Shown here piece by piece: positions 1-8,530 of a stretch of DNA of 37,162 nucleotides. The notes beneath the pieces were generated by a model, which was not told the DNA's origin, did no database searches, and worked only from the letters and a program-made list of their open reading frames with translations. The first letter of the stretch is position 1. Every line of letters begins with the position of its first letter. Source of the DNA: Candidatus Aminicenantota bacterium (GTDB taxonomy: Bacteria > Acidobacteriota > Aminicenantia > S016-38); contig JAGHBF010000114.1 in NCBI GenBank assembly GCA_021161165.1, positions 1 to 37,162 of the forward strand, written 5' to 3'. The position numbers and the translations under genes were made by a program.

Positions 1-842
1 ACTAGAAATCCATGCTTTAAAAGCAAACCGTTTGTATCCACAAGTTTTGTTACGGGTTTGAAGCCATGGTCTGACATTATTATAAGGAAGACTTTCCCCG
101 TTTTTTCCACCCATTGATGTAATTGCTCTATTGCCCTGTCAAGTTCTTTATAAACTTCAAGTGCTAGTTGCCTGCACTTTGGTTTGAAAAGTGGATGTTC
201 CGGCTCAATACAGTGGTAGAGAAAATGTTGAACAATATCAGACGACTGGAAATGAACCATTGCGACATCCCAGTCAGGAGAGTGAAGCAGATATTTCGCA
301 AGATTAACTCGGTTCTGTATTGTTTTTTTTAGTTCCGAGACGAATCTTTTTATTCCATAACGAGAATAAACCGCTCCAGTAGTCATAATTCTATATTCGG
401 GAAATTCTTCCCTTATTTCGTCTGTAAGTTCTGGGGGGTATGTAAAAGTCACTTTTGTTCCAGGAGTGAGCATTCCTGTGACAAGCTGACCTCTTACAGG
501 GAAAGGAGGATAAGTCATGGGAACATTTATACTTATAATCCTTTTCCCTAATTCACTCAGAAGTTCCCAGATGGTTTTATATTTAATATGAGAATTTGTC
601 ACAAAATATGTTCCATATTTCCCATTGTAATTGTTAAATTCAAAAATTCCATGCCTTGCAGGGGAAACGCCGGTCATGAAAGTAGTCCAGGCAGGAGCTG
701 TTATAGGAAGCTCAGTAGATTTTAATATAGATTTTGCCCCTGACTTATTTAGAGAACTTAAATAGGGCATTACTCCCTCTTCTTCTAACCGATCGAGCAC
801 CTTCCAAGTACCGCCATCTATTCCAATAATTAAAATCCTCAT
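1..842 (-). CDS. Alkaline-phosphatase-superfamily phosphodiesterase/nucleotide pyrophosphatase, partial (C-terminus off window)
   Basis: The gene reads leftwards from ATG at 842 and runs off the left edge, leaving about 280 residues. The N-terminus MRILIIGIDGGTW carries the first metal-binding Asp of the alkaline phosphatase/type I phosphodiesterase superfamily. TELPITAPAWTTFMTGVSP follows, where the family's nucleophilic Thr/Ser lies. Near the visible end, IIMSDHGFKP holds the conserved metal-binding Asp-His pair. Members hydrolyse phosphodiester or pyrophosphate bonds. The substrate cannot be told, and some homologues act on lipid-linked or glycan substrates, which would suit the neighbouring glycosyltransferase. 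There is no Shine-Dalgarno; TATAAT at 855-850 ends 7 nt before the ATG, suggesting a leaderless message. No signal peptide is visible. Confidence 0.8.
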   Translation of the reverse strand, partial: MRILIIGIDGGTWKVLDRLEEEGVMPYLSSLNKSGAKSILKSTELPITAPAWTTFMTGVSPARHGIFEFNNYNGKYGTYFVTNSHIKYKTIWELLSELGKRIISINVPMTYPPFPVRGQLVTGMLTPGTKVTFTYPPELTDEIREEFPEYRIMTTGAVYSRYGIKRFVSELKKTIQNRVNLAKYLLHSPDWDVAMVHFQSSDIVQHFLYHCIEPEHPLFKPKCRQLALEVYKELDRAIEQLHQWVEKTGKVFLIIMSDHGFKPVTKLVDTNGLLLKHGFL

Positions 843-849
843 AAATTTG

Positions 850-855
850 ATTATA
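850..855 (-). promoter_or_regulatory. -10 element TATAAT for the phosphodiesterase (leaderless configuration)
   Basis: On the minus strand TATAAT is followed by 7 nt and then ATG at 842, so the expected transcription start falls on or next to the A of the start codon. The -35 is weak: TTTTTC at 17-nt spacing. Confidence 0.55.
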
Positions 856-885
856 CTTTAAGATTTTGGCTTGAAAAAGACTAAA

Positions 886-2022
886 TTATTCTTTTTGTTC
901 CAATTTCTTTTCGATCAAATTCATAAGCTGATCGAATCTTTTTTCCCAAGAATTTTCTATTGCGAGTTTCTTTCTTTTTATATATTTTTCCTCTGTCTCC
1001 AGTTCGGGGATTTTTTCCAAAAGTTTTAGAAATTCTTCAGAGGAACTTACAGTATATAACACATCTTTGAACCTTGATATGTTTTCCTCTATTCCTGAAA
1101 CAATAACAGGTTTTCCTGTGGCAAAAGATTCAAAGATTTTGGAAGGTATAACACCCTTTGTCCATTCATTATTTTTATAAGGAAGTATAATACAATCACA
1201 GTTGATTAGCTTCTCTGGGAGCACATTTATTCTAACAGGAGGCTTGAAGGTCACATTTTTAGGAATATCTTTGAGCTCACTCTTTATCGGGCCTATAAAG
1301 ACGAATTCAAGATCCTCACGCTTCTTTGCAACCGAAAATATCATATCTAAATCAAGTCTATTACTGTTAATTCCTCCAAAAAAACATAGTGTTTTTATTC
1401 TCTTTACCCTGCCATTGTCCGCCTTAGAAAATATATCAAAATGAACTCCTGGAAGAATTTGATATGTTTTTTCGGGGAAAAAGTTTAACATTTTTTTATA
1501 AAGGAAGTCTGAATCAGTAATTATCAAGTCGCTTATTAATGCAAGTTCCCTTTCTGTGTCTTTTATATCCTGAGGTGCGCCTTCAATACCTGGAAAGTTA
1601 ACCACGCAATCGTAAATCAAGAAGGAATAGTTGATATTTTTGAGGATATTAAGCGTAGTATCTGTAGGGAGATAAGCAATAACAAGAGGGTTTTTAATTT
1701 TAGCCTTCTTTATTTTGTTTAAAAGGATGGGGATTAGATATTTCCTGTTTATTTTTCTAAACAAACGATATGTAGGAGGCAAAAATTGAACTTTAAATTT
1801 TATCAACTTATCTGGAACAGGGTTTCTGTAGCCGCTTCCAAATCCAAGAATTTTTTTGGAAATTATTCTATAAATATCTTTCAATCTGAGATCAGTGATA
1901 CGGGTACCCTCCACAAATACAACTTTCCACCCAGAATTTAAAAAAAAACTGGCCAGAGTTTGATGTCTCTGCCAGAGAAAATTCCAATCGATCGATGATA
2001 AAATCAAAACTTCTTTTTGCAT
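886..2022 (-). CDS. GT4-like family glycosyltransferase
   Basis: A 378-residue GT-B-fold glycosyltransferase. The N-terminal half has the DWNFLWQRHQTLASFFLNSG segment; an 'x-QR-x2-LA' motif of this kind is common in group 1 transferases of polysaccharide synthesis. The C-terminal half has the donor-binding stretch PSKIFESFATGKPVIVSG, with the Glu before ATGKPV in the E-x7-E region. It is expected to move a sugar from a nucleotide donor to a glycolipid or polysaccharide acceptor; neither can be specified. It lacks a signal peptide and membrane segments, so it is probably cytosolic or membrane-peripheral. It has no Shine-Dalgarno, and TATAAT ends 8 nt before the ATG. Its 3' end lies 43 nt before the phosphodiesterase start, which has its own -10. 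Confidence 0.8.
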   Translation of the reverse strand: MQKEVLILSSIDWNFLWQRHQTLASFFLNSGWKVVFVEGTRITDLRLKDIYRIISKKILGFGSGYRNPVPDKLIKFKVQFLPPTYRLFRKINRKYLIPILLNKIKKAKIKNPLVIAYLPTDTTLNILKNINYSFLIYDCVVNFPGIEGAPQDIKDTERELALISDLIITDSDFLYKKMLNFFPEKTYQILPGVHFDIFSKADNGRVKRIKTLCFFGGINSNRLDLDMIFSVAKKREDLEFVFIGPIKSELKDIPKNVTFKPPVRINVLPEKLINCDCIILPYKNNEWTKGVIPSKIFESFATGKPVIVSGIEENISRFKDVLYTVSSSEEFLKLLEKIPELETEEKYIKRKKLAIENSWEKRFDQLMNLIEKKLEQKE

Positions 2023-2030
2023 TGAAAAAA

Positions 2031-2036
2031 ATTATA
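2031..2036 (-). promoter_or_regulatory. -10 element TATAAT for the glycosyltransferase (leaderless configuration)
   Basis: Minus-strand TATAAT is followed by TTTTTTCA (8 nt) and then ATG. No Shine-Dalgarno is present and no clear -35 is seen. Confidence 0.5.
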
Positions 2037-2075
2037 GCGAAACTTCCCTTCTTTTAAAAGACGAGCTTGCTGAGT

Positions 2076-2113
2076 AAAAGAATTCCCCCTCACTAAGGAG
2101 GGGGAATTCTTTT
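2076..2113 (-). terminator. Rho-independent terminator after the Tricorn protease gene
   Basis: A perfect 16-bp inverted repeat has arms 2076-2091 and 2098-2113, a 6-nt loop, a C5/G5 core and A/T-rich ends. Read on the minus strand the stem ends in CTTTT; read on the plus strand it is followed by TTATTT, so it could act in both directions. It begins at the stop codon of the minus-strand Tricorn gene and separates it from the glycosyltransferase. Confidence 0.85.
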
Positions 2114-5100
2114 TATTTAATAGGTGGCTTCGGTCTTGGTGGTAACTTTGGCGGGTGTTTCTTTATCTTTTCCATAAGAATTTCCACAGCTTTTTCGAGC
2201 TGTGGGTCCCTTCCCTTCATAAGGGCACCAGGGGTGTTATCCACCACTATATCCGGCTCAACACCATGGTTCTCTATTACCCACTTGCTCTCTATGCTGT
2301 AATGTCCAAATTCGGGAGTTGTAATATAGCCTCCGTCTAGCAGTGGCCTGTAGCCCCTTATTCCTATAACACCGCCCCAGCTCCTTGTTCCGATTAGTGG
2401 CCCCAGTTTGTAGAATTTGAAGAAATAGGGGAATATGTCTCCATCGGAGGCAGAGTAGTGATTTACCAAACAGGCCATGTACCCTGTAAATACAGCGCTT
2501 GGATATGTGTCTGGTTCTGCGTTTCTTGGTGCTCCCATTGCTGCAAGAATTCTGCGGAGTCTCTCCAGTATCATCTGAGAAACGAAGCCTCCACCGTTGA
2601 ATCTTACGTCTATTATCAATCCCTGCTTGTTAATTTGAGCGTAGTATCCCTTTACGAATTCGTTAAGCCCTTCAAGGCTCATATCAGGTATATGAAGATA
2701 TCCTATTTTACCTCCCGACAGTTTCTCTACCCTCCTTCTGTTGTTAAGTACCCAATTGTAATAGCGCAAGGACATTTCGTTTTCAATCGGAATAACTTTT
2801 ATTTCCCAGGCACCTTCCTTTGTGGGTTTTGAATTTACAAGTATCCTTGTTAACTTTCCTGCTCTTTCCTCGAGAAGAGAATATGGATTTGTTGGCCAGC
2901 GGAGTTCTTTTCCTGCTATGGCGATGATATAGTCACCTTCTTTAATCTTTATGCCAGGTTGTTTGAGAGGGCTTATGTACTTTCTCTCCCAGTTGGCACC
3001 TTCGAGTATTCGAGCAATTTTATAATATCCATTTTCCCCCTTTACAAGGTCTGCTCCAAGATGACCCACATTGGTGTGTTTGAACTCCGGATAGTCTCCT
3101 CCTCCTACGTATGTATGGGAACATGCAAGTTCTCCCAGCATTTCTCCGAGAATGTAATTAAGGTCAAACCTGTGAGAGATATAGGGGATAAGACTTCCCC
3201 ATCTTTTGAGCATTTCCTTCCAGTTGACCCCATGCATATTTGGGACATAGAAGAAGTCTCGCTCCAGTCTCCAGGCTTCCATGAACATCTCTTTCCACTC
3301 TTCAAGAGGCTTTACATAGGATTCCATATTTGAAAGGTTTACACTGCCCTTGCCCGGGGAAACGTTGGTAGATGAAGAGGGAATGATGCCAATGGTTTTT
3401 CCGGATCTGTAAGCGATTTTTTTACTATCCGCAGAAAGAGCATAACCCCGAATTGGGGATATTATTTTTACAGGTTTCCTTTCCTTAAGAATGTACGCCA
3501 TAAGAGTGGGAGTGGTGCCCTCCCCCGCAGAGACGTAAAATACCCTGTCTTTGGTGGCCATCAAGCCGTAATAGTCTCCATAAGGCATTTTGAAGACAAC
3601 GATTCTGTTTGAGAGACCTTTGAGCTCTATAGAAAACTCTTTCTTTCCCTTCTTTTTGGGTTTGTTTTCTTTATTTTCACTTTTTTCTGTCTTCTCTTCG
3701 TCAACTCTCGGCGCCATGGGATTTTCCACGTCTGGCCTCAGCAGAGCTGCGTAGATTCGGTCCATTTTATTATAGGTATAGCTAAGTTCAAAATGTCCCA
3801 GTGTGGGGTGATAATCCCTTGAAGAAATAAAATAAAGATATCTACCCTCTGGATCAAAGGCAGGATCTCGGTCATCTGTAAGGTGGGATGTTACCCTGTA
3901 TGATTTTTTATCTTTGAGAGAATATATGAATATAGAGCTGAAACGATTATCTTCGGGCTTGGCGTAGGCAATCCAGTTGCTATCAGGAGACCATGTATAG
4001 CTTCTTATTTCCCACACCTTTGCCCTGTCAACTAAGATCGGTTTTTTCTCGTTGATATTCACATACCAGAGAGTTAGATTTTTATCAGACCATGCTATTT
4101 TTTTGCTGTCTGGAGACCACACCAAGCTGTATTTGTAACATTTTCCTGCGGTGGTAATTTTTATTGGTTTTCCGCCATCTTTGGAAATTATGTAAATTCC
4201 CTCTTCTCCGTCCATATCGGAGACGAAGGCAATCCATTTTCCATCAGGTGACCATGTTGCGTATTTTTCTCTGGAATTAGATGAATTGGTGAGGTTTTTT
4301 GTGTCGCCCTCTTTTGCAGGTATAGTGAATATATCTCCCCTCGCCACCGCAACTATTCTTTTGCCGTGAGGTGATATGTCAAATGATTCTAATTTATCGG
4401 ATACCTTTTTCCACTGGGGCCTTGCCCATATTCTATCTGTGGGAATTTCCACTTTGACTTCCTTTGTGTTTTTCGTCTGAATGTTATAGACGAAAAGCCT
4501 TCCGCCTTTTTCAAACACGATTTTTCCATCCCCGAGGGATGGCCATAGCACATCATAGTCCTGGAAATTTGTAACCTGGACGATTTTCCCTGTTTTAAGG
4601 TCATAATAGAAAAGATTAAGAATTTCCCTGCCGTCAGATTTTCTCCTGCTCCTGTCTGATACGAAAAATATTTTGTCCTTATACCACATTGGAAAACGAT
4701 CTGAACCAGTGTATTTCGTGATACGCTGAAGTTTAAGGGTTCGAAGGTTATAAATCCAGATGTCCTGAGCCATGCCTCCTTTATAGCGCTTCCATGTTCT
4801 AAAATCCCTGAAAATTCTGTTCATTGCGAGCTTTTTGCCATCAGGAGAGTAACTGGCAAATCCTCCGTATGGTAGAGGGAGAGGATCAGGCAGAGCCCCA
4901 TTCAGATCAACAGTATATAGTTTTCCAAGCCAGGTATCAAAGGTTTTAAATCTTGAGCGAAAGAGCACCCTTTTACCATCTGGTGTCCAGCCCATAACAA
5001 GATTGTCAGGGCCAAACCTTTCAGACGTTTTTATTTCCCCGTGATAGGTGAGTCTTTTTGGAATTCCTCCTTCTGCTGGTATTACATACACCTCAAAATG

Positions 5101-5352
5101 GCCGTCGTACTGACCTGTGAAGGCGATCCATTTACCATCAGGGGAGAAGCGTGGGAAGATTTCCAGCCCTGGATGAGAAGTTAATCTTCTTGCTATCCCA
5201 CCATTTTCTTCCACTACCCAGATATCCCCACCATAAGTAAAAGCAATTTTTCCGTGACTTATGGTAGGAAACCTCATAACTCTTCCCTCTATTGCAAAGA
5301 GGGAAAAGGTTGCAAGTAATAAGACAAGAATAAAAATGAGGCTCTTTTTCAT
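2113..5352 (-). CDS. Exported Tricorn-type protease (S41 family)
   Basis: About 1079 residues from the chosen ATG at 5352. That start has a strong Shine-Dalgarno (GGAGGGTG) 2-3 nt upstream and gives an N-terminal signal peptide (MKKSLIFILVLLLATFSLFA); an extension to a TTG at 5379 lacks one. Repeated 'FSPDGKWIAF' and 'WSPDGKWIAF' blades form two beta-propellers over about residues 30-640, followed by a Lys/Glu-rich insert, a PDZ domain near 780-850 and an S41 catalytic domain. The Tricorn tetrad is visible: Ser745-His746 (ACSHTY), Ser969 (SASDGD) and a Glu near 1027 (WVIENHG); NGGG at about 919-922 fits the oxyanion region. In this family such enzymes degrade oligopeptides. The signal peptide places this one outside the cytoplasm, unlike archaeal Tricorn. 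Confidence 0.93.
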   Translation of the reverse strand: MKKSLIFILVLLLATFSLFAIEGRVMRFPTISHGKIAFTYGGDIWVVEENGGIARRLTSHPGLEIFPRFSPDGKWIAFTGQYDGHFEVYVIPAEGGIPKRLTYHGEIKTSERFGPDNLVMGWTPDGKRVLFRSRFKTFDTWLGKLYTVDLNGALPDPLPLPYGGFASYSPDGKKLAMNRIFRDFRTWKRYKGGMAQDIWIYNLRTLKLQRITKYTGSDRFPMWYKDKIFFVSDRSRRKSDGREILNLFYYDLKTGKIVQVTNFQDYDVLWPSLGDGKIVFEKGGRLFVYNIQTKNTKEVKVEIPTDRIWARPQWKKVSDKLESFDISPHGKRIVAVARGDIFTIPAKEGDTKNLTNSSNSREKYATWSPDGKWIAFVSDMDGEEGIYIISKDGGKPIKITTAGKCYKYSLVWSPDSKKIAWSDKNLTLWYVNINEKKPILVDRAKVWEIRSYTWSPDSNWIAYAKPEDNRFSSIFIYSLKDKKSYRVTSHLTDDRDPAFDPEGRYLYFISSRDYHPTLGHFELSYTYNKMDRIYAALLRPDVENPMAPRVDEEKTEKSENKENKPKKKGKKEFSIELKGLSNRIVVFKMPYGDYYGLMATKDRVFYVSAGEGTTPTLMAYILKERKPVKIISPIRGYALSADSKKIAYRSGKTIGIIPSSSTNVSPGKGSVNLSNMESYVKPLEEWKEMFMEAWRLERDFFYVPNMHGVNWKEMLKRWGSLIPYISHRFDLNYILGEMLGELACSHTYVGGGDYPEFKHTNVGHLGADLVKGENGYYKIARILEGANWERKYISPLKQPGIKIKEGDYIIAIAGKELRWPTNPYSLLEERAGKLTRILVNSKPTKEGAWEIKVIPIENEMSLRYYNWVLNNRRRVEKLSGGKIGYLHIPDMSLEGLNEFVKGYYAQINKQGLIIDVRFNGGGFVSQMILERLRRILAAMGAPRNAEPDTYPSAVFTGYMACLVNHYSASDGDIFPYFFKFYKLGPLIGTRSWGGVIGIRGYRPLLDGGYITTPEFGHYSIESKWVIENHGVEPDIVVDNTPGALMKGRDPQLEKAVEILMEKIKKHPPKLPPRPKPPIK

Positions 5353-5383
5353 ATCACCCTCCATTTCTAAACATTCCAAAAAT

Positions 5384-5412
5384 ATTTTACGACTTGATGG
5401 CGGGATAGTTAA
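5384..5412 (-). promoter_or_regulatory. Sigma-70-like promoter of the Tricorn gene
   Basis: On the minus strand, -35 TTAACT (5412-5407), a 17-nt spacer and -10 TAAAAT (5389-5384). The expected start near 5377 gives a leader of about 25 nt that contains the GGAGGGTG Shine-Dalgarno, in contrast to the leaderless genes nearby. Confidence 0.55.
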
Positions 5413-5450
5413 TTCTTTAATTTTATCGGTATATAACTAAATGAAGAAGG

Positions 5451-5918
5451 TTACTTAACCACAGGAAATCCAGCTTCTTTCCAGCCATTCACTCCATATT
5501 TCATGGTGTCAGCTTTATAACCCAGAAGATTGAGCACTACATTTGCCATGCTTGCTGAGTGGCCTGTTACACAAACTATCACTATTGTTTTATCCTTTGG
5601 TAATTTTTTAAGATTTTCCTCCTTTGCAAGAACCTTGAAAGGGATATTTACTGCTCCCTGAATGTGTTCTTTCTGAAAATCCTCCGGGTCTCTTATGTCC
5701 AAAATGAATATATCCCCGGTATCTTTCTTATCCAGCTTTTCTTTTAGCCAGGTGTTTTTTACAATCCTCCAGTTTTCAGGGGTTGTTGTTAAATAGTTGT
5801 CCAGTGCCAGGCGTATAATTTCTGCCCTGTCAATCTGTTCAAGTTTCTGCGTCTTCTGACCGCAGGCTACTAAAATAAAAATTGCCGCAGCAAAAATAAC
5901 ATACAGTCTTTTTCTCAT
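5451..5918 (-). CDS. Rhodanese-domain lipoprotein
   Basis: 155 residues. The N-terminus has a basic start, a hydrophobic stretch and the lipobox LVAC with Cys19, so it is expected to be a lipid-anchored periplasmic or outer-membrane protein. The rhodanese domain covers about 65-153: FILDIRDPEDF near 71-81, HIQGAVNIPF near 85-94 and the active-site loop CVTGHSA with Cys116. The six-residue loop suits sulfurtransferase activity on persulfide rather than phosphatase activity. The sulfur donor and acceptor are unknown. ATG at 5918 follows the Shine-Dalgarno AGGAGGAG. It is read away from the tRNA-Val gene and stops about 100 nt before the Tricorn start. Confidence 0.88.
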   Translation of the reverse strand: MRKRLYVIFAAAIFILVACGQKTQKLEQIDRAEIIRLALDNYLTTTPENWRIVKNTWLKEKLDKKDTGDIFILDIRDPEDFQKEHIQGAVNIPFKVLAKEENLKKLPKDKTIVIVCVTGHSASMANVVLNLLGYKADTMKYGVNGWKEAGFPVVK

Positions 5919-5938
5919 TTTTCTCCTCCTTTTTTAAA

Positions 5939-5967
5939 ATTATATTTTTTCAAAACAGTACAATCCA
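5939..5967 (-). promoter_or_regulatory. Probable promoter of the rhodanese lipoprotein gene
   Basis: Minus-strand TATAAT at 5944-5939 with a weak -35 TGGATT at 17-nt spacing. The resulting short leader contains the AGGAGGAG Shine-Dalgarno before ATG 5918. Confidence 0.45.
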
Positions 5968-5988
5968 GGGGGATGTCTCGGTTTAAAG

Positions 5989-6016
5989 TTGACACAACAG
6001 GGCAAATAATTATAAT
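5989..6016 (+). promoter_or_regulatory. Consensus sigma-70 promoter of tRNA-Val
   Basis: TTGACA (5989-5994) and TATAAT (6011-6016), both perfect consensus hexamers, are separated by 16 nt. The expected start near 6023 lies about 6 nt before the mature tRNA 5' end. It is the strongest promoter by sequence in the window. Confidence 0.88.
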
Positions 6017-6028
6017 TATATAAGGAGT

Positions 6029-6103
6029 GGGCGACTAACTCAGCGGTAGAGTGCTACCTTCACACGGTAGTGGTCAGAGGTTCGAATCCTCTGTCGCCCA
6101 CCA
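6029..6103 (+). tRNA. tRNA-Val (anticodon CAC)
   Basis: A full cloverleaf can be drawn. The acceptor GGGCGAC pairs with GTCGCCC, the D stem ACTC pairs with GAGT, and the anticodon stem CTACC/GGTAG encloses loop TTCACAC with CAC at 6061-6063 (reads GUG). The T stem AGAGG/CCTCT has loop TTCGAAT. The discriminator A and the CCA end (6101-6103) are encoded. A T6 tract follows immediately, and the M16 protease start codon is only 8 nt past the CCA. Confidence 0.96.
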
Positions 6104-6111
6104 TTTTTTAT

Positions 6112-8505
6112 ATGAGAAAAATTTTAACCTTATTTTTTCTGATTCCCTTCCTTCTGGGTTTTCAGAAGTACACTCTTAAAAGTGGGACACAGGTAATTTA
6201 TCAGGAAGATCACAGCTATCCTCTTGTTTCTGTGGTTATAGCGATAAGAGCTGGTTCATCTTATGAATCTCATCGTGAAAAAGGTTTAAGTCATTTCCTG
6301 GAGCACATGCTTTTTGACGGGACACTGATGCATTCAAGGGATGAACTTGAGAAAGCCTTTGCGGACATTGGAACCTATTATAATGCTTACACAAGAAAGG
6401 ACTTTGTAGCTTTTGAATTCGTTTCCCCTCCTTCAGAGGTGATTCCTGCCCTGAAGCTCATAACAGAAATGATTTTTATGAGTTCGTTTCCCGGCAAGGA
6501 ATTTGAAAAGGAAAAGGGGGTGGTTTATCAGGAAATTGTTAAGGATTATCTGAACCCAATGGAATCTTCAGGGTACAGGTTCTACGAAAAATTCCTGGAG
6601 GGGACTCCATATGAAGCTCCTGTTCTTGGCTATCCTCAGATAATAAAAAACCTTGAAAGGCAGAGGATCATAAAATTCTGGGAAAGCCTGTATATTCCTT
6701 CGAGAATGAACGTGATTATCCTTGGTGATTTTAAATTCAACGAAATAAAGGACAGGCTCGATAGAATATTTTCTTCGTACAATCGAAAGGGCAGAGAGAT
6801 TCCTTTGCCTGAAATAGAACCAGCTTGGGGCAAGGTGGAAGTTTTAAATGGCAATTTGAAAAGGCTGGATATAGCCCTTGAGGCTTCCGGACCATGCGAG
6901 GATGGTAGTGGGGTTTATGAAATACTGGCCGGTCTTCTGGGAGAGAAACTTTCATCAATCCTTGGAATTTTCCGTTACAGTTCGGAATACGAAAAGTATC
7001 GTGGGATTTCGTTTATTCATTTCTACGGTTTTCCGTCCAAAGCTATTTCAAAAGACCAGGTAAAAGCTGCTTTGAAAAAAATTCTTTCCATGAATTTCTC
7101 GAAGCAAGAAATAAGTCGGGCTATAAACGATTTTAAATCTTCACGGATTATGCTTGAGGAAAAAAAGCTTCACCTGGCAAGAGAAATAGGAGAATGGTCT
7201 ATTCTGTGCACCCCTGAAAGAAGAGAGGCTTTTCTTAAAGAAGCCTTGAGCGCAACTACCAGGGAGTTAAAAGATGCCATTGGGGCTATATCCCGATATT
7301 ATGCTCTTATACAACAGCCAACAGAGAAAAAAATGTTTAAACTGCCCATTCCTGCACTTAGGAAAGGGACCCTTGGAAATGGACTGAAATATGCACTTAT
7401 GGAAACAAGTTCCAGAATAAATGCCTTTCATGTTCTTTTCATTAAAAGACCTGCAAGGGAAAACTTCCCGGGGCAGTCTCATTTACTCTTTAAAGCACTG
7501 GAAATCCAGCATGGAAAGGACCTGGGAAAGCTGGGAATTAATTACCAGTTTACCGATTATATCTACTTCCCGTTTGACGATTTTTATCTGAGTAAGGATT
7601 ATTCCTACATGAGATTTGAAGGGTGGGAGAGAGAGAACCTAAGGGAGGCTATATGTGAAGTTTTTAATAAGTCTCTGAGTCGGGAGGCCTTCGAGAGGGC
7701 GAAAAAAGAAGTTCTTGGGGAGCTCGGTTATCTTTCATCCATGAGAAGCTGGGTAGGGAAAGAAATGCTTCGAATAAAACTCATGCATTTCCCCTATAAT
7801 CAACCACTTTATGGAACCCCTGAGGTTATTTCATCAGCGAATTATAAACAGATGGAGAATTTTAGAAAATCTTACTTTGATCCTGAGTACATGATTTTTA
7901 CAGGGATAGGAGATGAACTTCCACAATGCCTTAAAAAACTTAAAAAAGTGGGAACGAAATTTTCACCTGCTCCTGTAAATCTATCCTCTTCCCCGAAAGT
8001 CAGAGGCGGAGTTTTAGCAATGGGGTGGAATGTCAGATGGGATAGGGCTACATATTCCTATTATATGCTCCTGGCACATATACTAAGAGACAGAATTGCA
8101 GAAGATGTTAGAGAGAGGAAGGGACTTGCGTATTCAGTTTCAGTGGGTTTTGAACCCTATTCAAACGGAGAAGGTCTTTTTTATATCCTGGTTCCAACAA
8201 CTGCAGAAGGAGTTAAAAAGATTTCCACCACTGTTGATTCTATCTTGAGTAAATTTATGCCCTCGCGAATTTCTGATGATGAATTCAGACGAAGTAAAGT
8301 TTCGCTTGCTGCAAGAGTTCTGCGATACGGTGAAAGAAAAATAAACAGATCTTTTTACACAGGACTTTATATTTACCTTGGACTTGGAGCAGAGTATTTA
8401 TGGAAACTTCCCGGGATTATAACCAGCCTGAATAAGGAGAAACTGGATGAAGTTTACAGAGAATTAAATGAGCCAGAGAAAATTTCCTTTGGTGGGAAAC
8501 TATAA
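6112..8505 (+). CDS. Exported M16-family zinc metalloprotease (pitrilysin/insulinase-like)
   Basis: 797 residues from ATG 6112. A longer frame opens at 6070 but lies inside the tRNA, so it is rejected. The N-terminus MRKILTLFFLIPFLLGF is a signal-like hydrophobic segment. The inverted zinc motif HFLEH is at 61-65 with the third ligand Glu near 141 (VYQEIVKDY), as in active M16 N-domains. The C-terminal half (about 400 onward) is a second M16 domain without an HxxEH, and contains DVRERKGLAYSV, the family's C-domain substrate-binding signature. The two-domain layout suits a periplasmic peptide-degrading or processing enzyme. No Shine-Dalgarno precedes the ATG; the gap to the tRNA end is TTTTTTAT. 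The two permease genes follow. Confidence 0.9.
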   Translation: MRKILTLFFLIPFLLGFQKYTLKSGTQVIYQEDHSYPLVSVVIAIRAGSSYESHREKGLSHFLEHMLFDGTLMHSRDELEKAFADIGTYYNAYTRKDFVAFEFVSPPSEVIPALKLITEMIFMSSFPGKEFEKEKGVVYQEIVKDYLNPMESSGYRFYEKFLEGTPYEAPVLGYPQIIKNLERQRIIKFWESLYIPSRMNVIILGDFKFNEIKDRLDRIFSSYNRKGREIPLPEIEPAWGKVEVLNGNLKRLDIALEASGPCEDGSGVYEILAGLLGEKLSSILGIFRYSSEYEKYRGISFIHFYGFPSKAISKDQVKAALKKILSMNFSKQEISRAINDFKSSRIMLEEKKLHLAREIGEWSILCTPERREAFLKEALSATTRELKDAIGAISRYYALIQQPTEKKMFKLPIPALRKGTLGNGLKYALMETSSRINAFHVLFIKRPARENFPGQSHLLFKALEIQHGKDLGKLGINYQFTDYIYFPFDDFYLSKDYSYMRFEGWERENLREAICEVFNKSLSREAFERAKKEVLGELGYLSSMRSWVGKEMLRIKLMHFPYNQPLYGTPEVISSANYKQMENFRKSYFDPEYMIFTGIGDELPQCLKKLKKVGTKFSPAPVNLSSSPKVRGGVLAMGWNVRWDRATYSYYMLLAHILRDRIAEDVRERKGLAYSVSVGFEPYSNGEGLFYILVPTTAEGVKKISTTVDSILSKFMPSRISDDEFRRSKVSLAARVLRYGERKINRSFYTGLYIYLGLGAEYLWKLPGIITSLNKEKLDEVYRELNEPEKISFGGKL

Positions 8506-8518
8506 GGAAGTGAAATCG

Positions 8519-8524
8519 TATAAA
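8519..8524 (+). promoter_or_regulatory. Possible -10 (TATAAA) for the first permease gene (leaderless configuration)
   Basis: TATAAA ends 6 nt before ATG 8531. No Shine-Dalgarno is at normal distance and no clear -35 is seen. Cotranscription with the M16 gene, 25 nt upstream, is equally possible. Confidence 0.35.
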
Positions 8525-8530
8525 TAATAG

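Noticed and set aside
6070..6111. N-terminal extension of the M16 protease starting inside tRNA-Val
   Set aside because: The extension reads tRNA T-arm and acceptor sequence; the signal peptide begins at ATG 6112.
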